Assembly (NCBI GenBank): GCA_028290245.1
Contig: JAQGKG010000342.1
Location: 1 to 12,727 of the forward strand
DNA from: Devosia sp.
GTDB lineage: Bacteria > Pseudomonadota > Alphaproteobacteria > Rhizobiales > Devosiaceae
Length of the DNA stretch: 12,727 nt
Direction of reading: 5' to 3'
This document shows, one piece after another, positions 6,848-12,657 of this stretch. Below the pieces are notes generated by a model that did not search any database, was not told where the DNA came from, and worked only from the letters and a program-made list of their open reading frames with translations. A program made the translations under genes and the position numbers. The stretch's first letter is position 1. Each line of letters starts with the position of its first letter.

Positions 6848-7414
6848 ATGAATTTCCGTACTTTCACTCTCGCTGCCATGCTCTCTGTTTCCGCTCTCTC
6901 GGGCGCTGCTGTTTATGCTCAGGAAAATCCTGAAGTTGGTGGCGCTGCCATGTTCGCCGACAAGAACATCATCGAAAATGCTGTGAACTCTGCTGATCAC
7001 ACGACACTGGTTGCTGCCGTCAAGGCTGCTGGTCTCGTTGAGACCCTGTCCGGCGCCGGCCCCTTCACCGTTCTGGCTCCAGTCAACGCTGCCTTCGACG
7101 CACTCCCAGCCGGCACCGTCGATACCCTGCTGAAGCCAGAAAACAAGGAAATGCTGTCGACCATTCTGGCTTGCCACGTGATCCCAGCCAAGGCCCTCTC
7201 CACCGACATCGTCGGCATGGTTGAAGCCGATGGCGGCGAGCATGTTGTCGACACCGTTGGTGGTTGCAAGCTGACCCTGAAGGCCGTTGACGGCAAGGTT
7301 ACCGTGACCGACGAAAATGGCACCGTTGCCAATGTGACCATCGCCGACGTGATCCAGTCCAATGGCGTTATCCACGTCATCGACGCCGTCCTGACCCCTA
7401 AGTCGGCAATGTAA
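6848..7414 (+). CDS. Secreted fasciclin (FAS1) domain protein
   Basis: A 188-residue exported protein with a Sec signal peptide (residues 1-24, cleavage after VYA) and one FAS1 domain at about 38-186. Visible landmarks are the H1 box FTVLAPVNAAFDALPAGTVD, the central H motif (HVIPAKALS) and the terminal H2 box (GVIHVIDAVLTP). FAS1 proteins act in adhesion or as surface proteins; in Mycobacterium the FAS1 proteins MPT70 and MPT83 are controlled by SigK and RskA, a striking parallel to the two genes upstream. Two cysteines, C109 and C140, could form a disulfide in the periplasm. A strong ribosome binding site (AGGAAGGA, 6835-6842) decides the start. T-ending codons such as GCT and GTT are frequent, unlike the GCC-rich neighbours, and tandem TAA stops close the gene; both suggest high expression. 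Confidence 0.9.
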   Translation: MNFRTFTLAAMLSVSALSGAAVYAQENPEVGGAAMFADKNIIENAVNSADHTTLVAAVKAAGLVETLSGAGPFTVLAPVNAAFDALPAGTVDTLLKPENKEMLSTILACHVIPAKALSTDIVGMVEADGGEHVVDTVGGCKLTLKAVDGKVTVTDENGTVANVTIADVIQSNGVIHVIDAVLTPKSAM

Positions 7415-7418
7415 TAAG

Positions 7419-7438
7419 ACCTGTCCCTCGGGACAGGT
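7419..7438 (+). terminator. Hairpin directly after the fasciclin gene
   Basis: ACCTGTCC (7419-7426) and GGACAGGT (7431-7438) form a perfect 8-base stem with loop CTCG, starting 4 bases after the stop codon. There is no T run, so it may protect the 3' end or help termination rather than be a full terminator. Confidence 0.5.
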
Positions 7439-7453
7439 GATGTAACCAAAGGC

Positions 7454-7506
7454 GATGCCACATCGAATGGCATCCATAGAGAGGGTGCCGCCCCCGGCGC
7501 CCTCTC
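7454..7506 (+). other. Two further stem-loops between the fasciclin gene and msrB
   Basis: GATGCCA (7454-7460) pairs with TGGCATC (7468-7474), loop CATCGAA. GAGAGGGTGCCG (7479-7490) pairs with CGGCGCCCTCTC (7495-7506) with one G-U pair, loop CCCC. The second is a very stable 12-pair stem without a T tail. Together with 7419-7438 this makes three helices in 88 bases, so a structured 3' end or a small RNA is possible. Confidence 0.5.
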
Positions 7507-7514
7507 ACCACAAC

Positions 7515-7542
7515 TTGACGTGCCGATGCCTTGCCCTAGGAC
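7515..7542 (+). promoter_or_regulatory. Weak candidate sigma-70 promoter of msrB
   Basis: TTGACG (7515-7520), a 16-base spacer, then TAGGAC (7537-7542). The -35 box is good and the -10 box poor. If used, it would give an msrB leader of about 80 bases that includes the large stem-loop at 7564-7608. Confidence 0.3.
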
Positions 7543-7563
7543 TACCATCGGCCGTCATCTCAG

Positions 7564-7608
7564 CCCCGCGCCGCCGCCCGCATCCCTCCTGCGGTCCGGC
7601 GCGCGGGG
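7564..7608 (+). other. GC-rich stem-loop in the msrB leader
   Basis: CCCCGC (7564-7569) pairs with GCGGGG (7603-7608), and GCCG (7570-7573) with CGGC (7597-7600), leaving a two-base bulge. An inner helix CCGCA/TGCGG (7578-7582, 7590-7594) exposes the loop TCCCTCC (7583-7589). The structure ends 8 bases before the msrB ribosome binding site. The pyrimidine loop resembles an anti-Shine-Dalgarno sequence. Confidence 0.45.
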
Positions 7609-7630
7609 TAACTTCTGAAAGGCAATACAA

Positions 7631-8128
7631 ATGGCAATCCAACGTCGCAACGTGCTTCTCGGTGGCTCTGCCATCGCCGCGCTCGCCGCCTTCGCCCTGC
7701 TGCGCCCGATGAATGGTCCGGCTGAGGCCGCCGAAGGCGATTTCCCGTTCAAGCTGACTGACGACGAGTGGAAGGCCAAGCTCTCGCCGGAAGCCTATGA
7801 CGTGCTGCGTCACCAAGGCACCGAGCGTCCCTTCACCTCGCCGCTCAACGATGAGCATGCTGCTGGCACCTTCATCTGCGCCGGCTGTGACCAACCCCTG
7901 TTTGCCTCCGAAACCAAATTCGATAGCGGCACCGGCTGGCCCAGCTTTTACACCTTCATCGAAGGCGGCATTGACACCTCCTCCGACGACAGCCTGTTCA
8001 TGCAGCGCACCGAAGCCCACTGCAGCAATTGCGGCGGCCACCAGGGCCACGTCTTCGAAGACGGCCCTGAACCGACCGGCCTGCGCTACTGCATCAACGG
8101 CGTATCGCTGAAGTTCGTCGCTGCCTGA
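7631..8128 (+). CDS. msrB: Exported peptide-methionine (R)-S-oxide reductase, MsrB type
   Basis: MsrB reduces the R form of methionine sulfoxide in damaged proteins. The SelR domain covers residues about 43-162: zinc ligands C83/C86 and C131/C134 (CAGC, CSNC), the substrate motif FDSGTGWPSF, GHVFEDGP, and the catalytic cysteine C154 in RYCIN. Residues 1-34 are an export signal with twin arginines (QRRNVLLGG) and a hydrophobic stretch, most like a Tat signal, with possible cleavage around AEA; it could also stay as an anchor. Tat export of a zinc-loaded folded enzyme would be sensible. The product would guard periplasmic proteins. AAAGG 9 bases before the ATG sets the start. No msrA gene or dedicated electron donor is in the window. 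Confidence 0.93.
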   Translation: MAIQRRNVLLGGSAIAALAAFALLRPMNGPAEAAEGDFPFKLTDDEWKAKLSPEAYDVLRHQGTERPFTSPLNDEHAAGTFICAGCDQPLFASETKFDSGTGWPSFYTFIEGGIDTSSDDSLFMQRTEAHCSNCGGHQGHVFEDGPEPTGLRYCINGVSLKFVAA

Positions 8129-8134
8129 GTTTGT

Positions 8135-8159
8135 GGAACGCCACGGCGGCTTGATGGTT
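8135..8159 (+). promoter_or_regulatory. EcfG (general stress sigma factor) type promoter
   Basis: GGAAC (8135-8139), a 16-base spacer, then GGTT (8156-8159). The alphaproteobacterial EcfG consensus is GGAAC-N16/17-CGTT, so eight of nine fixed bases fit. A start point near 8166 would place the GGAG site and ATG of the next small gene at ideal distances. Confidence 0.65.
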
Positions 8160-8186
8160 AGGGTCTCCTCAACGGAGATTTTTACC

Positions 8187-8342
8187 ATGAGCAAGAAAAC
8201 CAAGGACGATACGGCGGCGTTGGATAAAACCAGCACAGGCGCTCATCTCGGCGGAACCCACTTTGGCCAGACCGGCGGCGACGCCAAGACCAAGGACAAC
8301 AAGTCCGGCGACAAAGCCCGGCCTAACGACGGCACGCGCTAG
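8187..8342 (+). CDS. Small hydrophilic protein of 51 residues, unknown function
   Basis: I do not recognise a family. The 51-residue product is rich in Lys, Asp, Thr and Gly (MSKKTKDDTAALDKTS, then GGTHFGQTGGDAKTKDNKSG), lacks cysteine, any membrane segment and a signal peptide, and is probably disordered. The start is fixed by GGAG at 8173-8176; the frame is open from 8133, but translation from there would begin upstream of the likely transcription start. The EcfG-like promoter just before it suggests induction in general stress or stationary phase, as with other small hydrophilic stress proteins of Rhizobiales. A stem-loop follows the stop. Confidence 0.7.
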   Translation: MSKKTKDDTAALDKTSTGAHLGGTHFGQTGGDAKTKDNKSGDKARPNDGTR

Positions 8343-8363
8343 CACCTGTTTAGCCTAAAATTA

Positions 8364-8398
8364 CATACGCCGCGGTCTTCACCGGGCCGTGGCGTATG
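8364..8398. terminator. Stem-loop after the small gene, terminator-like mainly on the minus strand
   Basis: CATACGCCGCGG (8364-8375) pairs with CCGTGGCGTATG (8387-8398), 12 pairs with one G-U, around an 11-base loop. On the plus strand no T run follows. On the minus strand the stem is followed by TAATTTTA, so it may stop antisense transcription coming through from engB. Confidence 0.5.
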
Positions 8399-8411
8399 CT
8401 ATATCCGCTCT

Positions 8412-9119
8412 ATGAAACTCACCATCATCCAGACCGGCGATGTGCTGGCCTCACTGCGTGGCAAATTCGGCCCATACCGCCGCATGTTCGAGACCATGTT
8501 CGATGGCACCGGGCAGGGCTTCACCTACGACATGATCCCGGTCTCCGATGGTGCACCGCTGCCCGATCCGGCTAGCCTTGAGGGCATTGTCATCACGGGC
8601 TCAGCCGCCGGCGTTTACGACGACCTGCCTTGGCTCAATCCCCTGCGAGCTTTCATCCGCGATGCCTATGGCAAGCGCACGCCAATGCTGGGTGTTTGTT
8701 TCGGCCACCAGATCATGGCCGATGCCTTGGGCGGCGATGTCCGCAAATCCGAAAAAGGCTGGGGCCTAGGTCGCCATAGCTACGCCGTCAAGGCACGCCC
8801 TGACTTCATGCGCAGCGGCCCGCCTGCATTGGCGGTGGCCTGCTCGCACCAGGACCAGGTCATCACCCGGCCCAAGGATGCCAACGTTATCCTCGCCTCG
8901 GACTTCACCCCCAACGCGGGCCTCGTCTATCGCAATGGCGCAGCGATGAGCGTCCAGCCACATCCCGAATTTGCCGACGATTACACGCTGGCATTGGCCG
9001 AGTTGCGCCGCGGCAATGCGCCGGATAATCTGGTGGATAGGGCGGTGGCCTCTGTTGCCACGCCTTCAAATAGCGGCGACGTTGCCGGATATATCGGGCA
9101 GTACTTCAAGAGGCGCTGA
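8412..9119 (+). CDS. Class I glutamine amidotransferase-like protein
   Basis: A 235-residue protein of the GATase1 fold related to the glutaminase domain of GMP synthase. The catalytic triad is visible: C96 in the nucleophile elbow GVCFGHQI, and H184 and E186 in QPHPEF. TGSAAGVYDDLPWL is the usual oxyanion region. No synthetase domain is fused, so it may be a stand-alone amidase or gamma-glutamyl hydrolase; the substrate is unknown. The ATG at 8412 starts exactly at the first strand (MKLTIIQTGD) but lacks a Shine-Dalgarno sequence. A -10-like CTATAT (8399-8404) sits where it would give a leaderless mRNA. One base separates its stop from the next start codon, so the two are an operon. Confidence 0.85.
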   Translation: MKLTIIQTGDVLASLRGKFGPYRRMFETMFDGTGQGFTYDMIPVSDGAPLPDPASLEGIVITGSAAGVYDDLPWLNPLRAFIRDAYGKRTPMLGVCFGHQIMADALGGDVRKSEKGWGLGRHSYAVKARPDFMRSGPPALAVACSHQDQVITRPKDANVILASDFTPNAGLVYRNGAAMSVQPHPEFADDYTLALAELRRGNAPDNLVDRAVASVATPSNSGDVAGYIGQYFKRR

Positions 9120-9120
9120 A

Positions 9121-9516
9121 ATGGCTGTGGCGGAAAAGCTGTCTGCGGTCGATAGCTATATGGATGACCTGCAGCACGGCCGCAAAGCGGAGATCGAAAC
9201 GCTGCGCCGGCTGATTCTCGGTGCTGTCCCCGAGCTAAACGAGCGCATCAAGTGGAATGCGCCGAGCTTCGGCAAGGGCGAGGACGACCGCGTCACCATG
9301 CGGCTCCATCCCGGCGATCGGCTGCAATTGATCCTGCATCGCGGCGCCAAGGCCGCTGCCGACGACCTGTTCCGCTTCGAAGACCCCGACAAGTTGATCG
9401 CCTGGGCGGCGCCTGACCGCGGCGTGATCACCTTCAAGGATGCAGACGATCTGTCGGCCAAATCAGCCGCGCTGCCCGATATCCTGCGCCGCTGGGTGGC
9501 TTGCACCACCCGCTAG
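9121..9516 (+). CDS. DUF1801 domain protein
   Basis: A 131-residue cytoplasmic protein of the DUF1801 family (YdhG-like fold). Family marks include SYMDDLQHGRKAEIETLR near the N-terminus, ERIKWNAPSFGKGEDDRVTMRLH in the middle, and WAAPDRGVITFKDADDL before a C-terminal helix. The biochemical role is not known. The start at 9121 has AGAGG (9109-9113) 7 bases upstream inside the end of the amidotransferase gene, indicating coupled translation; the frame is open further upstream, but that part overlaps the previous gene and is not family-like. Its stop lies only 8 bases from the stop of the convergent engB gene. Confidence 0.85.
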   Translation: MAVAEKLSAVDSYMDDLQHGRKAEIETLRRLILGAVPELNERIKWNAPSFGKGEDDRVTMRLHPGDRLQLILHRGAKAAADDLFRFEDPDKLIAWAAPDRGVITFKDADDLSAKSAALPDILRRWVACTTR

Positions 9517-9524
9517 GCTGGCAA

Positions 9525-10196
9525 TCAGTCTTGCTTGGTGGCCGTAACGCCTGCGCTCTCGAGCAGCATGGCAATCTCAGTCCGCAGTTCCTTGAGGCCT
9601 TCGCCCTTGACCGACGAGGTCAGGATGACATGCGGATGCGCTGCAGGGCGCTTGAGGATCGCCGCCTTGGTCGCCGCGATAACCTTGACCAGTTCTTCGG
9701 CACTCGGCTTGTCCGCCTTGGTCAGCACCACCTGATAGCTGACGGCGGCCTTGTCGAGCTCGTTCATCACCGTCAGGTCATTGTCCTTGGGCCCATGGCG
9801 GCCATCGACCAGCACATAGACCCGGCGCAGCGTGGCGCGGCCGGTGAGGTAGCGATGCACCAGCTTGGTCCACTGCCGAACCTTGTCTTCCGGCGCGCGC
9901 GCATAGCCGTAGCCGGGCATATCGACGACGCGTAGCTGCTCGCTCTGGCTCTCGAAGATGTTTAGCTCCTGCGTGCGGCCCGGCGTGTTCGACGTGCGTG
10001 CCAGCCCCGAGGTGCCGCACAGCGCATTGATCAGGCTCGACTTGCCGACATTTGAGCGCCCGGCGAACGAGATTTCGACTCTATCCATCGGTGGCAGGTC
10101 GGCGATGCTGACGCAGCCTTTGACGAACAAAAACGGCCGCGCGAACAGCAGCCGGCCACGCTCGATCATGTCGGTAGGATAGTCGATGTCGCTCAT
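9525..10196 (-). CDS. engB: Ribosome biogenesis GTPase EngB (YsxC/YihA)
   Basis: A 223-residue TRAFAC-class GTPase needed for assembly of the large ribosomal subunit. All nucleotide motifs are present: G1 GRSNVGKSS (46-54), the G2 threonine in SNTPGRTQ (70-75), G3 DMPG (92-95), G4 TKAD (159-162) and the G5 region TSS. Length is normal. The ATG at 10196 has only a modest upstream purine stretch (GAAAG); an internal ATG nine codons later is possible. It lies downstream of yidC on the same strand, but a terminator-like hairpin stands between. Its 3' end meets the DUF1801 gene head-on with no obvious terminator. Confidence 0.95.
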   Translation of the reverse strand: MSDIDYPTDMIERGRLLFARPFLFVKGCVSIADLPPMDRVEISFAGRSNVGKSSLINALCGTSGLARTSNTPGRTQELNIFESQSEQLRVVDMPGYGYARAPEDKVRQWTKLVHRYLTGRATLRRVYVLVDGRHGPKDNDLTVMNELDKAAVSYQVVLTKADKPSAEELVKVIAATKAAILKRPAAHPHVILTSSVKGEGLKELRTEIAMLLESAGVTATKQD

Positions 10197-10217
10197 GGTG
10201 CTGCTTTCAAAGAATAA

Positions 10218-10244
10218 GCCCGCCGGAGGTTGTCTCCGGCGGGC
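10218..10244 (-). terminator. Terminator-like hairpin between yidC and engB
   Basis: A perfect 11-base stem, GCCCGCCGGAG (10218-10228) and CTCCGGCGGGC (10234-10244), has a 5-base loop. On the minus strand it is followed by TTATTCTTT. It sits 27 bases after the yidC stop and 21 bases before engB, so it should reduce read-through into engB. Confidence 0.75.
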
Positions 10245-10271
10245 AGTAGCATTTCTGATCGGGTCTGGCGA

Positions 10272-12107
10272 TCAGGACTTGGCTGGCTCGTCCGCGTTGG
10301 GCTTTTTGCGGAACGTGTCGAGGATATTGCCGAGCAGGTTCACTTCGACGCCATGGCGCTTCATGATGAACCACTGCTGGGTAACCGATAGAGTATTGTT
10401 CCATGCCCAGTAGATCACGAGGCCCGCCGGGAATGTGCCCAGCATGAAGGTGAAGATGATCGGCATGTAGTTGAAGATCATCGCCTGGGTGGGATCCGGT
10501 GGCGGCGGATTGAGCTTCATCTGGACCCACATGGTAGTGCCCATGATCACCGGCCAGATGCCGAGATGCAGGAACGAACCAAAGAACGGCACCAGGGTCG
10601 GATCCCAAGGGATCAGGCCGAACAGCGTGAAAATATTGGTGGGATCGGGCGCAGCCAGATCCTGGATCCAGCCAAAGAACGGCGCATGGCGCATGTCGAG
10701 GCTGATGAAAATAACGGTGTAGAGCGAGAAGAACACCGGGATCTGGATCAGCACCGGCCAGCAACCGCTGAGCGGATTGATCTTCTCCCGCTTGTAAAGC
10801 TCCATCATCGCCTGCTGCTGGGCAGGGCGATCTTCCTTGAGACGTTCCTGGATCGACTTCATTTCAGGCTGAACGCGACGCATCGCGGCCATCGAGGCAT
10901 ACGAGCGGCTGGCCAGCGGGAAGAAGATCGCCTTGACGATAATCGTCACGGCCAGCACGGCGACGCCGAAGTTGCCGATGATGCCATTGAGGAACGTCAG
11001 CAGGTAATACATCGGCTTGGTCAGAAAGTGCAGCCAGCCCCAGTCGATCAGCAGCTCGAGCCGGTCGAAGCCATATTCGGTCTGGTAGGCCGAAATGACG
11101 GCCTCTTCCTTGGCGCCGGCAAACAGGTAGCTCTCGCGCTCTGCCGTTGCGCCAGCCGCGATCACGACAGGCGTCGTCTCGACATAGCTGGTCTGGTAGT
11201 CGTCATAACCGGCCGAATTGGACCAGTTGAAGCGCGCATTGAGCGTGGTGTTCGGGGGCGGCAGCACGGCCGTAGCCCAGTACTTATCCGAGAAGCCGAG
11301 CCAGCCCGTGGTGTTCTCGTAATCGGCCCGCAGGTCCTTCTGCAGGTCGGTATATTTCTTCGAGATCAGGTTGTTGCTGCCCAGCACGCCATGCGGACCT
11401 TCATGCTGGATGAAGAAGTTGGCGACCTTGGGCGTATTGTGACGGGTCACGCGGGCATATGGGTACAGCGCCACGTCGCCGGCCGACTGGTTGTCGATGC
11501 TCTGGCTGACGGTGAACAGGTAGTGCTCGTCGACCGAAATGGTGCGGCGGAAAATCAGCCCGGCACCATTGTCCCAAACCAGCGTCACCGGCGTTGCGGC
11601 GGTCAGCGTGGTATTGGCGCCATCGACGGCCCAGACTGTCTGGGCGTTCGGCGTCACGATGGTATTGCCCGAAACTGGCAACCAGCCTTCTTCGGCGAAA
11701 TAGGAATTGGGCAGGCCAGATGGCGTCAGCAGCGTGATGATTGGCGACGTGTCCGACGTGGTCTCGCGGTACTGCTTGAGGCGCAGGTCATCGAGCAGCG
11801 CGCCGGTCAGGTTGATCGAGCCCGACAGGTCTTCGGTGTCGATGCTGACGCGCTGGCTGGCGGCAAGTGCCGCGTCGCGGGTCTCGAACGTCGCAGTGCC
11901 GGTTGCAGCCACCGGCGCTCCCGCTACTGCTGCGCCAGGAGTGCCGGGCGTTGCAAGGCCCGGATTGGCGGCGGCCTGCTGCTGCGCGGCAATCTCGGCC
12001 TGCTGCTGTGCGCGTTGCATCTGCGGCCCGGCAACGAAGAACTGCCAGCCGAACAGCACAGCCATGCTGAGCACGATGGCCAGGATTATGTTGCGATTGT
12101 TTTCCAT
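10272..12107 (-). CDS. yidC: Membrane protein insertase YidC
   Basis: A 611-residue inner-membrane insertase that works with or without SecYEG to place proteins in the membrane. Residues 6-26 are the first helix (IILAIVLSMAVLFGWQFFVA), followed by a Gln/Ala-rich linker. The large periplasmic beta domain covers about 70-345. The conserved Oxa1/60KD_IMP core of five helices runs from about 362 to 585 (VKAIFFPLASRSYASM, NPLSGCWPVLIQIPVF, the C-terminal MPIIFTFMLGTFPAGLVIYW). K392 appears to occupy the place of the positively charged groove residue that is arginine in E. coli. A short basic tail follows. Its ATG overlaps the rnpA stop by one base (TAATG), so translation is coupled. Confidence 0.97.
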   Translation of the reverse strand: MENNRNIILAIVLSMAVLFGWQFFVAGPQMQRAQQQAEIAAQQQAAANPGLATPGTPGAAVAGAPVAATGTATFETRDAALAASQRVSIDTEDLSGSINLTGALLDDLRLKQYRETTSDTSPIITLLTPSGLPNSYFAEEGWLPVSGNTIVTPNAQTVWAVDGANTTLTAATPVTLVWDNGAGLIFRRTISVDEHYLFTVSQSIDNQSAGDVALYPYARVTRHNTPKVANFFIQHEGPHGVLGSNNLISKKYTDLQKDLRADYENTTGWLGFSDKYWATAVLPPPNTTLNARFNWSNSAGYDDYQTSYVETTPVVIAAGATAERESYLFAGAKEEAVISAYQTEYGFDRLELLIDWGWLHFLTKPMYYLLTFLNGIIGNFGVAVLAVTIIVKAIFFPLASRSYASMAAMRRVQPEMKSIQERLKEDRPAQQQAMMELYKREKINPLSGCWPVLIQIPVFFSLYTVIFISLDMRHAPFFGWIQDLAAPDPTNIFTLFGLIPWDPTLVPFFGSFLHLGIWPVIMGTTMWVQMKLNPPPPDPTQAMIFNYMPIIFTFMLGTFPAGLVIYWAWNNTLSVTQQWFIMKRHGVEVNLLGNILDTFRKKPNADEPAKS

Positions 12108-12508
12108 TATCTCGGTTTCCGTGGGCCGCGGCCGGAAGATGAGCGCTCGTCGGGTGACCTGGGTTTGTGTACGCGCACGATGAGCGCGCCCAGATCATCG
12201 ACCAGCTTCGTAAAGGGTTCTGTCAGCGCTTCGCGTCGTCCGACCAGCACATAGTCATGGTGGGGCACAAAGTCACGCGCACATGCTGTCACAGCGGCGC
12301 GAAGACGGCGTTTTATGCGATTGCGCTCGGGAGAATTGCCGGTTTTCTTGGTGACGGTGAAACCGATACCGGGTGGCGCTTCTTCAGCGGCGATCACCTG
12401 CAGCCCAAAGGCAGAGCGCCCGGCGCGATTGCCCCGGGCAGCCCTTTGAAACTGGCTTCGTTTGATCAGCCGACGCAGCGCGTCAGGCGTCTGCTCTATG
12501 GCCGTCAT
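12107..12508 (-). CDS. rnpA: Ribonuclease P protein component
   Basis: A small basic protein of 133 residues that binds the catalytic RNA of RNase P and helps mature the 5' ends of tRNAs. The diagnostic RNR motif lies in ERNRIKRRLR (61-70), preceded by GIGFTVTKKTGNSP and followed by the helix and strand DYVLVGRREALTEPF. The last 20 or so residues are an Arg/Ser-rich tail. The ATG at 12508 follows rpmH by 14 bases, and the stop overlaps the yidC start. Its own ribosome binding site is weak, so it probably depends on upstream translation. Confidence 0.95.
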   Translation of the reverse strand: MTAIEQTPDALRRLIKRSQFQRAARGNRAGRSAFGLQVIAAEEAPPGIGFTVTKKTGNSPERNRIKRRLRAAVTACARDFVPHHDYVLVGRREALTEPFTKLVDDLGALIVRVHKPRSPDERSSSGRGPRKPR

Positions 12509-12522
12509 CCGGCCACAGGGCC

Positions 12523-12657
12523 TTACGCCGTGAGCTTGTTGCGACCGTCGCGGCGACGCTTGTTGATGATCGCACGGCCGTCCTTGGTGGCCATACGGGC
12601 ACGGAAACCGTGGCGACGGGCACGCACGAGCTGGGACGGCTGATAAGTACGTTTCAT
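12523..12657 (-). CDS. rpmH: 50S ribosomal protein L34
   Basis: The complete 44-residue L34 starts MKRTYQPSQLVRARRHGFRA and ends RRDGRNKLTA, as expected for alphaproteobacteria. The open frame extends to 12723, but the family start is the ATG at 12657. It is the first gene of the rpmH-rnpA-yidC operon seen here. The 70 bases upstream to the window edge should carry part of its promoter, but I see no convincing pair of boxes. Confidence 0.97.
   Translation of the reverse strand: MKRTYQPSQLVRARRHGFRARMATKDGRAIINKRRRDGRNKLTA

Noticed and set aside
10566..12254. A 562-codon open frame on the plus strand opposite yidC
   Set aside because: It is antisense to a certain yidC gene, its translation is Arg/Gly/Gln/His-rich with no domain, and it has no start signals; it is a byproduct of GC-rich codon use.
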